A stretch of DNA of 64,000 nucleotides from Anaerovorax sp. IOR16 (lineage in GTDB: Bacteria > Bacillota > Clostridia > Peptostreptococcales > Anaerovoracaceae). Location: NCBI RefSeq assembly GCF_017168145.1, contig NZ_JADQTL010000012.1, positions 163,098 through 227,097 on the forward strand, read 5' to 3'. The translations under genes were made by a program, and so were the position numbers. Below the pieces are notes generated by a model. The model did no database searches. It was not told where the DNA came from and saw nothing but the letters and a program-made list of their open reading frames with translations. Shown piece by piece: positions 17,590-27,400 of this stretch; position 1 is the first letter of the stretch, and every line of letters starts with the position of its first letter.

Positions 17590-18937
17590 GTTTCCAAATC
17601 TCCCTAATCTTACCAATTAAATATAACGAACCGGCGAAAACAATTACATCAAAATCAGTTTGCTTTTCTTTTGCATACTGTACTGCATTTTTTGGTAAAC
17701 CACCAACTTTACAATCAAATCCTGCCTTATTTACCTTTAAACACAAATCTTCTGCTCGTAATTTTCTTGGATTATCCGGCTCAGTCGCAACCAAAACGGC
17801 TCCGGTTTTGGCAAAATCATTTATCATTTTATCTACTTCTTTATCAGCAAGCATACCGATAAAAAGCAATATTTTTTTGCCTTTAAAATGCTTTTGCAAG
17901 GAATCGGAAAGTGCTTTTGCTCCTGCATCATTATGTGCACCATCAATAATCACAAATGGATTTTTTTGTAAAACCTCCAGCCGCCCGATTTGTTTTGCTT
18001 GTAACATTCCCTTTAAAATCATTTTTTGGGATAAGCTCATTATATCTTCTTTTTTAAGAATTTCAAGTACTGTCAATGCACATAACGCATTTTCAACTTG
18101 ATGTTCCCCGATCATAGAAAGCATTACATCTTCATAGTTTTCTCCCATTATTTCCGCGGAAAAATGATAGGCATCCATGGAAGTGTTTTTGATGATTACA
18201 TTATGCACTGCTTTTGTATAACCATCATCACCATTCTTATTGTTAAATTGCTTATTAGAAGAAAAACGGTCTGCATTGTAGAACAAAGCATTCTTTTTCT
18301 TTGCTATGGAAGCAATAACCTCAGTAGCAGCAGCATCTTTAACATTACAAACAATAGGAGCATCCTCTTTTATAATACCCGCTTTCTCAAAAGCAATTTT
18401 CTCCAAAGTATCTCCTAAATATTCCATATGATCAAAAGAAATAGATGTAATTACAGTAATCAGCGGATTTTGAATAATATTGGTCGAATCACCTCTGCCT
18501 CCTAAACCAACCTCCAAAACCACATAATCCACTCTTTTTTTCCAAAAATATAGAAAAGCAATTGCAGTAATGACTTCAAATTCTGTTGGTGATTCAAATC
18601 CATCTGAGATTAACCGATCAACTTGAATCAATACTTCTTCCGTACAGGATGCTAAGTCCTGCTCAGAAATCAATTCACCATTGCATTCCATCCGCTCCGT
18701 GAACTTTTCAAGATATGGGGAGGTGTATAATCCTACCCCATATCCATTTTGTAGTAATACCGAATAAAGATAACGACAAACGGAACCTTTCCCATTCGTT
18801 CCTGCCACATGAATGGCCTTGAGCTTATCCTGTGGATTTCCCAAATACTCCATCAGTGTAATCATTCGTTCTAAGCCCAACTTACTGCCAAATTTTCCAA
18901 ATTCGTGTATCTTCTCTAATGTTTCTTCATATGTCAT
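17567..18937 (-). CDS. folC: folylpolyglutamate synthase/dihydrofolate synthase
   Basis: Adds glutamate to dihydropteroate and polyglutamate tails to folates. The Mur-ligase-like protein (456 residues) has the ATP-binding loop AGTNGKGSVCRYL, the second-substrate region GVGLYTSPYLEKFTER, and the folate/Mg loop SFDHMEYLGDTLEKIAFEKAG, split by one conserved His. The C-terminal Rossmann domain contains VIIDGAHNDAGA. The gene follows valS immediately. ATG at 18937 is chosen, although an in-frame TTG lies at 18943; there is no strong RBS, which suggests coupling to valS. Confidence 0.95.
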   Translation of the reverse strand: MTYEETLEKIHEFGKFGSKLGLERMITLMEYLGNPQDKLKAIHVAGTNGKGSVCRYLYSVLLQNGYGVGLYTSPYLEKFTERMECNGELISEQDLASCTEEVLIQVDRLISDGFESPTEFEVITAIAFLYFWKKRVDYVVLEVGLGGRGDSTNIIQNPLITVITSISFDHMEYLGDTLEKIAFEKAGIIKEDAPIVCNVKDAAATEVIASIAKKKNALFYNADRFSSNKQFNNKNGDDGYTKAVHNVIIKNTSMDAYHFSAEIMGENYEDVMLSMIGEHQVENALCALTVLEILKKEDIMSLSQKMILKGMLQAKQIGRLEVLQKNPFVIIDGAHNDAGAKALSDSLQKHFKGKKILLFIGMLADKEVDKMINDFAKTGAVLVATEPDNPRKLRAEDLCLKVNKAGFDCKVGGLPKNAVQYAKEKQTDFDVIVFAGSLYLIGKIREIWKHEEYEGK

Positions 18938-18943
18938 AATCAA

Positions 18944-21631
18944 TTAGCTCAACTTCTTTTCTACCAAAGCCAAACGAGCAATAACCTTTTCCAGCATGCC
19001 TTCATACTTGTCCATTTTTTCTCTCTCCGCATCGATAACCGCTTTCGGAGCTTTGCTTACAAACCCTTCATTGGAAAGTTTACCCTTAACACGAGCCACT
19101 TCTCCGGTTAAACGTTTCTGTTCTTTTTGCAAACGTTCAAACTCAGCTTTATAATCCAAAAGATCATCTAAAGGAATAAAGATTTCTACATGGTTCATAA
19201 CTGCAGACATAACCTCATCCGGTACATCCTTACGATCGCTGATATAGTGAATTTCCACAATATTTGCAATGCCCTTAATATGACGTTCGGCACTCTTAAT
19301 ATAATCCATTTCTTTTCCGGAAGAAAGAATCACAGCATGCAGCTTCTTTGAAGGAGCAGCTTCTGCTTCTGCACGAATGTTTCGGATGCTGCGAATTGCT
19401 TCCATTGCTAATTCCATCTTTTCCACTTCTTCTTCAAATACCAGTTCATCACAATAAGATGGCCAGCTTTCTTCCATTAAAAATCTCTCTGCAGCTTCTT
19501 CTTTTGGAAGGAAGCTCCAAATCTCTTCGGTGATGAACGGCATAAATGGATGAAGTAATTTTAACATATCCTTTAATGCTCTTACCAATACATATCTTGC
19601 TACCTTTTTATCCTCTTCATCATCACCGTAAAGTCTTGCTTTTACAAGCTCAATGTACCAGTCACAATATTCGTTCCAAATTAGTTCATAGATTTTTTGT
19701 GCACCCAAAGAGAGTTCAAATTTATCCATATTTGCAGTGATTTCTTTTGCCGCACTGTTCACTTTTGAAAGAATCCATTTGTCTTCTTCCTTGAGTGCCA
19801 TTTTTGAAAGCCCGTTGCTTCCATCTGCCATTGCCTTAAAGTTTCCAGCCTCATCCTGTAAGTTCATAATTACAAAACGAGATGCATTCCAAAGCTTATT
19901 TGCAAAGTTACGACTTGACTCAAGCTTATCAGTCTTGAAACGCATATCATTGCCCGGTGTGATACCAGTCATCAGCATGAATCGAAGTGCATCTGCACCA
20001 AACTGATCTATAATTTCAAGAGGATCAATACCGTTTCCTAAGGATTTACTCATCTTTCTTCCTTCGGCATCTCTTACCAATCCATGCACATATACGTATT
20101 TAAACGGTACTTCATCCATAACATCCAATCCAGAGAATACCATACGAACAACCCAAAAGAAAATAATATCATATCCGGTTACAAGAACATCAGTCGGATA
20201 GAAATAGTTCAGATCTTCGGTCTCATTTGGCCAGCCTAAAGTAGAAAACGGCCATAATGCAGAGCTGAACCAAGTATCCAATACATCTTCATCCTGATGA
20301 AGATGTGTGCTTCCGCACTTAGTGCACTTTTCAGGTGCTTCCTTAGAAACCATAAGTTCCCCGCAATCATCACAGTAATAAGCCGGAATGCGATGTCCCC
20401 ACCAAAGCTGTCTTGAAATACACCAATCACGGATTTCTTCAAGCCAATGCAAATAGATTTTTTCGAATCGATCCGGAACATGCATAAGCGCTTTTGTCTT
20501 TGCAGCCTCAATCGCAGGTTTCGCAAGTTCTTCCATCGCTACAAACCACTGATCGCTAACCATTGGTTCTACAACCGTATGGCAACGGTAGCATTCACCG
20601 GATGGAATTACCTTTTCTTCAATTTCTACTAAAAATCCTGCGGCTTCCAGATCAGCGACCCAAGCTTTTCGACATTCATAACGACTCATTCCCTCGTATT
20701 TTCCTGCCATGCTATTCATCGTTGCATCTTCATTAATGCAGCACAATTTCTCTAAATTATGACGTTCACCAACTTCAAAGTCATTTGGGTCATGAGCCGG
20801 AGTAATTTTTACTGCACCCGTTCCCTTTTCCGGATCCGGATATTGGTCAGCGATAACCGGAATGGCTCTTCCCATAAGCGGAAGAATCACATTCTTTCCT
20901 ACCATGTCTTTATATCTTTCATCACTTGGATGAACTGCAATCGCTACATCTCCGAACATGGTTTCCGGACGCGAAGTCGCTACGACAATGCCTTCACCAC
21001 CGTCTTCTCCCGGATAACGGAAATACCAATACTTTCCGCTTTTATCCTCGTGCTCTACCTCTGCATCAGACAATGAGGTGCCGCATTCCGGACACCAATT
21101 GATAATACGGCTTCCTTTATAAATTAATCCTTTATTGTATAAACGTACAAACTGCTCTAAAACTGCCTGATTGCAGCCTTCATCCATTGTAAAACGTTCT
21201 CTTTCCCAGTCGCAGGAGCTTCCAAGTTTTCGAATCTGATTCTCAATTCTTCCACCGTACTCCTTTTTCCATGCCCAAGCTCGTTTTAAAAATTCTTCTC
21301 TTCCGATTTCCTCTTTTGTTTTGCCCTCTTCTGCACGAAGCTTTTCTACGACCTTTACTTCGGTCGCAATGCTGGCATGGTCAGTTCCCGGAAGCCAAAG
21401 CGCACAGTACCCTTGCATTCTCTTAAATCGAGTCAATACATCCTGCAATGTCTGATCCAATGCATGTCCCATGTGCAACTGTCCAGTGATATTTGGCGGC
21501 GGCATTACAATGGTAAACGGTTTTTTATTTTCATCTCTTTCAGCGTGAAATGCACCGCTGTTTTCCCAAGATTGATAAATACGATCTTCAAATTCCTTGG
21601 GACTATAAGTTTTTGCTAAATTCTTTTCCAT
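18944..21631 (-). CDS. valS: valyl-tRNA synthetase
   Basis: Class I aminoacyl-tRNA synthetase charging tRNA-Val. The 895 residues include the HMGH form of the HIGH motif ([12 protein letters not shown]), an editing domain (about 180-400), two zinc-type cysteine sets (CPECG; CDDCG...CTKCG), the KMSKS loop ([11 protein letters not shown]), the anticodon domain and a C-terminal coiled coil (about 830-895). ATG at 21631 follows AGAGAGGA at a good distance; an upstream in-frame ATG at 21667 lacks such a site. Expression is controlled by the T-box leader upstream. Confidence 0.97.
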   Translation of the reverse strand: MEKNLAKTYSPKEFEDRIYQSWENSGAFHAERDENKKPFTIVMPPPNITGQLHMGHALDQTLQDVLTRFKRMQGYCALWLPGTDHASIATEVKVVEKLRAEEGKTKEEIGREEFLKRAWAWKKEYGGRIENQIRKLGSSCDWERERFTMDEGCNQAVLEQFVRLYNKGLIYKGSRIINWCPECGTSLSDAEVEHEDKSGKYWYFRYPGEDGGEGIVVATSRPETMFGDVAIAVHPSDERYKDMVGKNVILPLMGRAIPVIADQYPDPEKGTGAVKITPAHDPNDFEVGERHNLEKLCCINEDATMNSMAGKYEGMSRYECRKAWVADLEAAGFLVEIEEKVIPSGECYRCHTVVEPMVSDQWFVAMEELAKPAIEAAKTKALMHVPDRFEKIYLHWLEEIRDWCISRQLWWGHRIPAYYCDDCGELMVSKEAPEKCTKCGSTHLHQDEDVLDTWFSSALWPFSTLGWPNETEDLNYFYPTDVLVTGYDIIFFWVVRMVFSGLDVMDEVPFKYVYVHGLVRDAEGRKMSKSLGNGIDPLEIIDQFGADALRFMLMTGITPGNDMRFKTDKLESSRNFANKLWNASRFVIMNLQDEAGNFKAMADGSNGLSKMALKEEDKWILSKVNSAAKEITANMDKFELSLGAQKIYELIWNEYCDWYIELVKARLYGDDEEDKKVARYVLVRALKDMLKLLHPFMPFITEEIWSFLPKEEAAERFLMEESWPSYCDELVFEEEVEKMELAMEAIRSIRNIRAEAEAAPSKKLHAVILSSGKEMDYIKSAERHIKGIANIVEIHYISDRKDVPDEVMSAVMNHVEIFIPLDDLLDYKAEFERLQKEQKRLTGEVARVKGKLSNEGFVSKAPKAVIDAEREKMDKYEGMLEKVIARLALVEKKLS

Positions 21632-21760
21632 CTGTCGTCCTCTCTCTTTAATTTTATTTTTACTCATATTTTTGTTTTATATGGCGGTCTTTTTATTAAA
21701 CTTGTTATAAATATTCTCGTTACTTCGTGAGAAATTTAAACTTCACTTAAAACTCTGTAT

Positions 21761-22062
21761 AAAAAAACCGCCCTTTATGGTATAAAACCTAAAGGACGGA
21801 TCATTCCGCGGTACCACCTTTATTCCAAAGCATTCACATTCGATGTTACGATATTGCAGTACATTATTATAGTACTTCTTACATCAAATTCTTGCTTTGA
21901 CCCTCATTTTAAATTACGCTCCGAAGCAACCTTCCTCAGACAGGGGCTTTCGAAATCTTTCAGCCACGGATTTCGTTCTCTAATAAAGCATCTCTAAGTA
22001 CTCCTCTTCATCATAACGCTTGTATTTAATTTTGCTGTTTTTCATTGCAAAACAGCTTATCT
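21761..22062 (-). promoter_or_regulatory. T-box leader of valS, with terminator
   Basis: On the minus strand the T-box core AAGGTGGTACCGCGG (21806-21820), which pairs with the uncharged tRNA acceptor end, is followed by a terminator whose arms CCGTCCTTTAGG and CCATAAAGGGCGG (21768-21799) precede seven T. The stem I base GTTATGAT pairs with ATCGTAAC far downstream, enclosing an AGTA element and the distal stem CGAAATC/GATTTCG. A valine GTA codon lies just before the 3' strand of that base stem, but I cannot place the specifier with certainty. This explains the 502-base gap before valS. Confidence 0.92.
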
Positions 22063-22065
22063 TTT

Positions 22066-22093
22066 ATTTTATCGTATCGACACTTTTTGTCAA
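22066..22093 (-). promoter_or_regulatory. promoter of the valS T-box transcript
   Basis: TTGACA (22088-22093), 16-bp spacer, TAAAAT (22066-22071) on the minus strand. Transcription would start at about 22060, at the beginning of the T-box leader. Confidence 0.75.
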
Positions 22094-22169
22094 GCAATTT
22101 AAGAAAGATTACACTTGATAGATACATCAATAATACAATTCCAAAAACTACATTTGAAATTGCGTAATA

Positions 22170-22844
22170 CTATATACTAGCTTCTTCTTTATAAGATTTT
22201 TTTGCTTCATAATACTTTCTTAAAAATGACTGTCTATGTAAAGGGCATTCACCATGAATATCAAGTCCTTCATAGTGCGCCTTAGTCCCATACCCTTTAT
22301 TATTTGCAAATGCATAATAAGGATAGTCCGTTTCATACTCGACCATCATTCGGTCTCTTGTCACCTTTGCTAAGATGGATGCAGCTGCAATCGAAACGCT
22401 GTTACTGTCACCTTTAATGATTCCGGTTTGAGGAATATCAATATTTTTTAAAGTCAAAGCATCGATTAAGATGTGTTCCGGTTTTTCTTTCAGCTGTTGA
22501 ATTGCTTGTGTCATCGCTTCCTTTGTCGCTTCCAAAATATTAATTTCATCAATTCTTTGATTATCAACAATCCCAATGCTGTAACAGACTGCCTTTTCTT
22601 TGATTTCTTCAAATAGCTGCTCTCTTTTTTTCTCAGATAGTTTTTTTGAATCATCTATCCCAAGCACACTAAAATCTTCTGGCAGAATCACCGCTGCCGC
22701 TACCACAGGGCCGGCCAAAGGTCCTCTTCCCACCTCATCCACTCCTGCAATCCATTGAATCCCTTTTTCGTAAAGTTCGGATTCGATGCGCTTCATTTCA
22801 ATTAATCTTTCTTTCTGTTTTTCTAAACGTTCTTCCTTTGTCAT
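22170..22844 (-). CDS. rnhB: ribonuclease HII
   Basis: Cleaves the RNA strand of RNA/DNA hybrids and excises ribonucleotides misincorporated in DNA. The 224-residue protein has a short N-terminal helix and the RNase HII domain: catalytic Asp and Glu in [13 protein letters not shown], a third Asp in ILIDALTL, and [24 protein letters not shown] at 22844 is chosen because GGAG lies eight bases upstream and it overlaps the rbgA stop as ATGA. A second ATG at 22850 is too close to that site. Confidence 0.95.
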   Translation of the reverse strand: MTKEERLEKQKERLIEMKRIESELYEKGIQWIAGVDEVGRGPLAGPVVAAAVILPEDFSVLGIDDSKKLSEKKREQLFEEIKEKAVCYSIGIVDNQRIDEINILEATKEAMTQAIQQLKEKPEHILIDALTLKNIDIPQTGIIKGDSNSVSIAAASILAKVTRDRMMVEYETDYPYYAFANNKGYGTKAHYEGLDIHGECPLHRQSFLRKYYEAKKSYKEEASI

Positions 22845-23677
22845 ATGCATTGCTCCAAAGTAATTCTTCCAATTTGTGCACTACGAAATTCATCCATTAC
22901 CGTTCTGCCTGTTCGCTCATAATCTATGCGCTTCCCCGATTGTATAAAACCTCGTTTCTTAGCAATGGCTTCCATTGTAGCAAGTGGGGTTTCCTCAATA
23001 CCTTCTAACTTATACCGTTCGATCAGAAGCTCAGGATAATCTTTACATAATATCGTAATTAATTCAAGTGCAAGTGTAGCGATATCTAAAATCTCATCTT
23101 TTATAGAACCGCAGAATGCCAAATTAAGTCCTGCCTTGGGATCTTCAAATTTTGGCCATAAAATTCCGGGTGTATCCAAAAGCTGCATTTCATTTCCTAA
23201 ATTCAACCACTGCTTTCCCCTTGTAACACCTGGTTTATTTCCGGTTTTTGCGCTTTTCTTTCCGGTCAAACGATTGATTAAAGAGGATTTTCCTACATTT
23301 GGTACTCCTACAATCATCATTCGAAGCGGTTTCTTTCTTACTGCATCTTTATTTTTTTCATCACGTAAGGTAGTAAGCAATTTTAATAGCTGTGATACAC
23401 CGCCTCCGCTCATACAATTCATTGTAAGAACATACGAACCTTGACTTTTAAAATGTAAAATCCAGCGTTCTGTAGCCCCCTGATCTGCCAAATCGCTTTT
23501 ATTTAAAATAATAATACGGCGCTTACTTTTAACAAGCTCATCAATAATCGGATTACGACTGGAAATCGGAATCCGTGCATCTATCACCTCAATCACTGTA
23601 TCTACTGCTTTTAAATTTTCTTGTATCAATTCCCTGGTTTTTTTCATATGTCCGGGGTACCAATTAATGTGTTCCAT
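22841..23677 (-). CDS. rbgA: ribosome biogenesis GTPase RbgA (YlqF)
   Basis: Circularly permuted GTPase needed for late 50S assembly, including incorporation of L16. The motif order G4-G1-G3 is diagnostic: NKSDLAD first, then [16 protein letters not shown], then DTPGILWP. The N terminus [15 protein letters not shown] is typical of the family. The 278-residue length is normal. It is translationally coupled to rnhB, its usual partner, and lies upstream of rplS's terminator on the same strand. Confidence 0.95.
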   Translation of the reverse strand: MEHINWYPGHMKKTRELIQENLKAVDTVIEVIDARIPISSRNPIIDELVKSKRRIIILNKSDLADQGATERWILHFKSQGSYVLTMNCMSGGGVSQLLKLLTTLRDEKNKDAVRKKPLRMMIVGVPNVGKSSLINRLTGKKSAKTGNKPGVTRGKQWLNLGNEMQLLDTPGILWPKFEDPKAGLNLAFCGSIKDEILDIATLALELITILCKDYPELLIERYKLEGIEETPLATMEAIAKKRGFIQSGKRIDYERTGRTVMDEFRSAQIGRITLEQCI

Positions 23678-23819
23678 CTCACTTCTCCTTCCCCTTTAAC
23701 TCAATCCTATTATGTATTATAGAAACTAATTATATTTATAAAAAATGGGTTTTGCCCCTTTGTACTTCTATTTTAAAATTTTTATTCCTATCGATTAAGT
23801 TTTTTCTATCTAAAGAAAC

Positions 23820-23850
23820 AAAAAACAAAGGGAACCTATGAGGCTCCCCA
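23820..23850 (-). terminator. terminator of rplS
   Basis: On the minus strand GGGAGCC and GGTTCCC pair around a short loop, followed by TTTGTTTTTTG. Confidence 0.8.
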
Positions 23851-23865
23851 AAATGTTTTTCGTTC

Positions 23866-24213
23866 TTATTTAACTTCCTTGCTCTTGATTTTAGCTGCCT
23901 TACCAGTTCTTTGACGCATATAGTTCAGCTTTGCTCTTCTTACATCGCCCTTACGAACGACTTCAATCTTAGCAATCAAAGGCGAATGAATTGGGAAAGT
24001 CTTTTCCACACCAACACCAGAAGCAATTCTTCTTACAGTAAAGGTCTTAGCTAATCCACCATTCTGTTCTTTTAGGACAAAGCCTTCAAAAACCTGGATT
24101 CTTTCACGATTTCCTTCCTTGATTTTGATGTGAACTTTTACCGTATCACCAACTCCAAATTCAGGTACATCTGTCTTTGCATAATCTTGTGCAATCACAT
24201 TCATGATATCCAT
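23866..24213 (-). CDS. rplS: 50S ribosomal protein L19
   Basis: L19 sits at the 30S-50S interface near bridge B6/B8. The 115 residues contain the family signatures [19 protein letters not shown] and FEGFVLKE, and the conserved [15 protein letters not shown] end. ATG at 24213 is the right start: GGAGG lies eight bases upstream and the N terminus then matches the family. An open frame continues 17 codons further upstream through the leader and should be ignored. Confidence 0.97.
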   Translation of the reverse strand: MDIMNVIAQDYAKTDVPEFGVGDTVKVHIKIKEGNRERIQVFEGFVLKEQNGGLAKTFTVRRIASGVGVEKTFPIHSPLIAKIEVVRKGDVRRAKLNYMRQRTGKAAKIKSKEVK

Positions 24214-24300
24214 TGTTGTATCCTCCTCTCTCCATAGACGTTCTTGGTATCCAAACGCGCGCATTTTGCGCTATATCCAGAGGACCGCCCGTAATACATC
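24214..24300 (-). promoter_or_regulatory. candidate ribosomal-protein L19 leader
   Basis: The untranslated leader on the minus strand has the features I associate with the Firmicute L19 leader family: GGGCGGTCCTCT near the 5' end, a GCGCAAAATGCGC hairpin, and GAACGTCTATGGAGAGAGG overlapping the ribosome-binding site. Such leaders are thought to mediate feedback control by L19. Recognition is by eye only. Confidence 0.6.
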
Positions 24301-24307
24301 AATAAAT

Positions 24308-24336
24308 AATATACCATGTCCTTATATTATTTGCAA
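24308..24336 (-). promoter_or_regulatory. rplS promoter
   Basis: TTGCAA (24331-24336), 17-bp spacer, TATATT (24308-24313) on the minus strand. The predicted start is about 24300, at the beginning of the L19 leader. Confidence 0.7.
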
Positions 24337-24367
24337 GAATTATTTATATATAATTTTATTATAAAAA

Positions 24368-25258
24368 CTAAGCTCTGGGATGCGTACGATCATACACATC
24401 CTTTATATGATTTTTCGCTACCGAAAGATATATTTGTGTTGCAGTAATATCTTCATGACCCAATAAGTCTTGTAACGATTTCAAATCAGCTCCATTTTGT
24501 ATCATATGTACTGCAAAGGAATTTCTTAGAATCTGCGGAGTCAGCTTATGTTCAAGATCAGCACTTTTCGCATATTCCTTCATAAGCTTCCAAAGTCCTT
24601 GTCGAGTCATTCGTTCCCCATAATAATTTAAAAACAAAGCAGTTTCTTCCTGTGACTTATTTCTGAGAAACTTTGGACGTACTTCATAGATATACGTTTC
24701 CAAAGCCTGCCTTGCCGGTCTTCCAAGTGGAATAATCCTCGCTTTTCCATGCTCTCCAGTACAAGTAATGAAACCAATGCGTAAATTAATATCTTCCACA
24801 TTCGTACCGGTAATTTCGCTCACTCGTATCCCAGCTGCATAGAGCAACTCTAAAATTGCCTGATCCCTAAGTCCTTTTATTGATGTGTCCGGTTGTTTAA
24901 GTAACCTCTCCACTTCCTCAATCGTCAAATATTCTACCACTCTTCGCTCAATTTTCGGTGAACGAATATGAAGAGTCGGATTTTCCTCTATAATACCTTT
25001 TTCCAATAAAAAGCGGAAAAAGGAACGTAAGGATGCAATTTTACGATTTACAGTTGATCCTGATTTCCCTTCATTTTTCAATTTCAGTAAATAAGAAATG
25101 ACATCGGTATTACTTACTTCACAAATATCTCCAGTTCCTTTTTCTTTTAAAAAAGTGAAAAACTCTTCTACATCTCGACGGTATGCAGTTAAGGAGTTTT
25201 GACTCAGCTTTTTCTTCCCCTCAAGATAGCTCATAAAATCTAATAAATTCTTATCCAT
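24368..25258 (-). CDS. XerC/XerD-type tyrosine recombinase with altered active-site box
   Basis: A 296-residue integrase-family recombinase, the size of XerC/XerD, which resolve chromosome dimers at dif. The N-terminal SAM-like DNA-binding domain is followed by the catalytic domain: Arg I in AAGIRVSEI, Lys in GEHGKARIIPLG, His III in DLLGHEDI and the nucleophile Tyr in TATQIYLSV. The usual HxLRHSFA box reads TPQILRNSFAVHM: the catalytic His is Gln (codon CAG) and the second His is Asn. All other catalytic residues remain. Start chosen at ATG 25258 after AAGGGG; a TTG at 25267 is the alternative. It stands alone, divergent from spoIIM. Confidence 0.85.
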   Translation of the reverse strand: MDKNLLDFMSYLEGKKKLSQNSLTAYRRDVEEFFTFLKEKGTGDICEVSNTDVISYLLKLKNEGKSGSTVNRKIASLRSFFRFLLEKGIIEENPTLHIRSPKIERRVVEYLTIEEVERLLKQPDTSIKGLRDQAILELLYAAGIRVSEITGTNVEDINLRIGFITCTGEHGKARIIPLGRPARQALETYIYEVRPKFLRNKSQEETALFLNYYGERMTRQGLWKLMKEYAKSADLEHKLTPQILRNSFAVHMIQNGADLKSLQDLLGHEDITATQIYLSVAKNHIKDVYDRTHPRA

Positions 25259-25394
25259 AAAACGCAACCCCTTCTTTTCTGCCTTATTCTCTCAAAAAAA
25301 GTATAGCCTACCGAAATGATGTTTACAATAACAACTTTTTAAGTATATCCCGGACTTGCTATTCATAAATATAAATGGTAAAGGAGTGATTCTC

Positions 25395-26015
25395 ATGAGA
25401 AAAAACATACACCATAAAATAATTCCCCTTGCCCTTGAAAGAAATATAACCATTTTTGCGATTCTTTTTTTCTTTCTTTTGGGTATTTCTGTGGGTACCT
25501 TCATGGAACTAATGCTCTCTGCACAGGATAAAAATGATCTTCTTCAATATTTGAATCAAAATCTTTTTACTGTAAAACTTTCATCCGACTCATTTCCTCA
25601 GATATTTGTAAATTCAGTTGCAAACAATTTAGGGTTATTAATCCTGATTGCGCTTTCCGGAGTTACCGTTATTGGATTTCCTGTTGCTCTGCTATCAGTT
25701 GCGTATAAAGGAATCACTCTCGGTTTTTCTTCGGCTCTTCTTTTAGATACTTTATCTCTAAAAGGAAGTGCCTTAATTTTGTTAACAATGGTGCCGCAAA
25801 ATATTATTTTGGTACCTATATTGCTTTTAACTGCAATTTGTGCAACGAATTTTGCATTTAATACGATTTCTGATCGTAGGTCTGGAATAAAAAAGAGCCT
25901 GACAAACAATGCTGGCTCTTATGTCCTATATTATATCCTATTTTCATTACTGCTATTAATCGGATGCTTGATTGAATCCTTTATATGCCCAATCTTGCTG
26001 CAACTAATAGGATAG
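25395..26015 (+). CDS. spoIIM: stage II sporulation protein M
   Basis: Membrane protein of the SpoIIDMP complex, which remodels septal peptidoglycan and drives engulfment of the forespore. The 206 residues have about five membrane helices. The central helix pair (ISVGTFMELML, then LSGVTVIGFPVALLSVAYKGITLGFSSALLL) matches the SpoIIM family. The ATG at 25395 follows AAAGGAGTG; an open frame upstream to 25356 has no such site. Its 3' end overlaps the convergent nudix gene by 35 bases. Confidence 0.87.
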   Translation: MRKNIHHKIIPLALERNITIFAILFFFLLGISVGTFMELMLSAQDKNDLLQYLNQNLFTVKLSSDSFPQIFVNSVANNLGLLILIALSGVTVIGFPVALLSVAYKGITLGFSSALLLDTLSLKGSALILLTMVPQNIILVPILLLTAICATNFAFNTISDRRSGIKKSLTNNAGSYVLYYILFSLLLLIGCLIESFICPILLQLIG

Positions 26016-26517
26016 CATTGATGGTTTTTCCATCAATAATTTGCCCATTTATAACCATTTCTTTCAACTCAGCCACATCATATTCAAATAAGTCAATGGC
26101 TTCATGTTCATCGAAATTTGTTTCTCCCGGTTTTAAGCCTGTGGCAAGATACAAATAAATGATTTCGGTGGAATATCCAATTGAGGAATAAAAAGCAGAT
26201 AAAAACGTAACTTGATCGGCTGTATACCCTGTTTCTTCTTTTAGTTCACGAATGGCAGTAATCATAGGGTCTTCACCTGTTTCCCTTTTTCCTGCCGGAA
26301 CTTCCAGTACAACTTGTTCTGCAGGCTTACGAAATTGCTTTATCATCAGCATTTTCCCTTCAGGAGTAAGCGCTGCAATTCCAACACCACCGTTATGCTC
26401 AACAATTTCACGATAGGAGGTTGCCTCGCCTTTTACGGTAACCTTATCCTTTCGTAGATTTAAAATAGCTCCCTTATAAATCATTTCGGAAGAAATGGTT
26501 TTTTCTTCAAATGTCAT
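25981..26517 (-). CDS. NUDIX hydrolase, ADP-ribose pyrophosphatase type
   Basis: Hydrolyses nucleoside-diphosphate compounds, probably ADP-ribose, to remove toxic sugar nucleotides. The Nudix box GKRETGED...AIRELKEETGYT is complete (G-x5-E-x7-REUxEExGU), preceded by the family stretch LMIKQFRKPAEQVVLEVPAG. The 178-residue length fits the NudF/YffH-like group. GGAGATT precedes the start. It lies 24 bases behind proC, in the same direction. Confidence 0.9.
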   Translation of the reverse strand: MTFEEKTISSEMIYKGAILNLRKDKVTVKGEATSYREIVEHNGGVGIAALTPEGKMLMIKQFRKPAEQVVLEVPAGKRETGEDPMITAIRELKEETGYTADQVTFLSAFYSSIGYSTEIIYLYLATGLKPGETNFDEHEAIDLFEYDVAELKEMVINGQIIDGKTINAILLVAARLGI

Positions 26518-26541
26518 AATGCAATCTCCTTTCCGTTTTAT

Positions 26542-27342
26542 TTACTTACTCATATTTTTAGATTTTTCCGCACAGATATGCACCGCTTCCATGACAGAAG
26601 ATCGAAATCTACTTTTTTCAAGCGAACGAACCGCTTCAATCGTTGTTCCAGCCGGAGAACAAACTTGATCCTTTAATTCTCCCGGATGAAGTCCTGTTTC
26701 CAGAACCATCTTAGCTGCACCCAAAACGGCTTGTGCCGCAAATTGATAAGCTTGTTTTCTTTGCATACCCTCTGCAACTGCTCCATCTGCCAAGGCTTCT
26801 ATAAACATGTAAGCGTAAGCAGGGCTGCTTCCACTCACACCAACGACAGCATCAATTAAGCTTTCACTTATTTCTTGCACCATACCTATACTAGAAAACA
26901 ATTCCAAAACTTTTGTAAACGCTTCTTCGCAAACCGCTTTATTACGGCTAACAGAGGCCATCCCCTCACCAACTAGAGATGGAGTATTCGGCATAACACG
27001 GATGACGCCAACACCACGCAGCATAAAACCTTCCAGATAGGAGATTGAGACACCTGCCGCAATCGAAACTAAAGTTTTTTGCGTTGTTATAGCTGCTGCC
27101 ACCTGAGGCATTACTTGTTCAAATGTATTTGGTTTTACTGCTAATACCACAATATCCGAGTTATCTACCAACTCTTTAATGCTTTTGGTATTATGAATAC
27201 CTAATTCCTCTTGCAGCGTTTGTGCTTTTTCCACATGATGATTGTAGACATAAATAAAATCTGCTTTTTTTGGATTCGCTGTTAGATACCCTTTTATAAT
27301 TGCACATCCCATATTTCCCGTTCCAATAAAACCGATTTTCAT
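26542..27342 (-). CDS. proC: pyrroline-5-carboxylate reductase
   Basis: Last step of proline synthesis: NAD(P)H-dependent reduction of pyrroline-5-carboxylate. The 266 residues start with the Rossmann loop IGFIGTGNMGCAI and contain the family blocks VRVMPNTPSLVGEGM and SGSSPAYAYMFIEALADGAV plus the C-terminal signature PGELKDQVCSPAGTTIEA. It lies 58 bases behind proB. The third gene of the pathway, proA, is 23 kb away and frameshifted. Confidence 0.96.
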   Translation of the reverse strand: MKIGFIGTGNMGCAIIKGYLTANPKKADFIYVYNHHVEKAQTLQEELGIHNTKSIKELVDNSDIVVLAVKPNTFEQVMPQVAAAITTQKTLVSIAAGVSISYLEGFMLRGVGVIRVMPNTPSLVGEGMASVSRNKAVCEEAFTKVLELFSSIGMVQEISESLIDAVVGVSGSSPAYAYMFIEALADGAVAEGMQRKQAYQFAAQAVLGAAKMVLETGLHPGELKDQVCSPAGTTIEAVRSLEKSRFRSSVMEAVHICAEKSKNMSK

Positions 27343-27400
27343 AATTCCACCTCCATCAACTCTATATCACTCTAGATTTTTCCGTTATCTTATTGGCCTT

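Noticed and set aside
17544..18418. Long plus-strand open frames opposite folC and the lipid kinase (185 and 106 codons)
   Set aside because: They are antisense to well-conserved genes and show no family motif or start signal.
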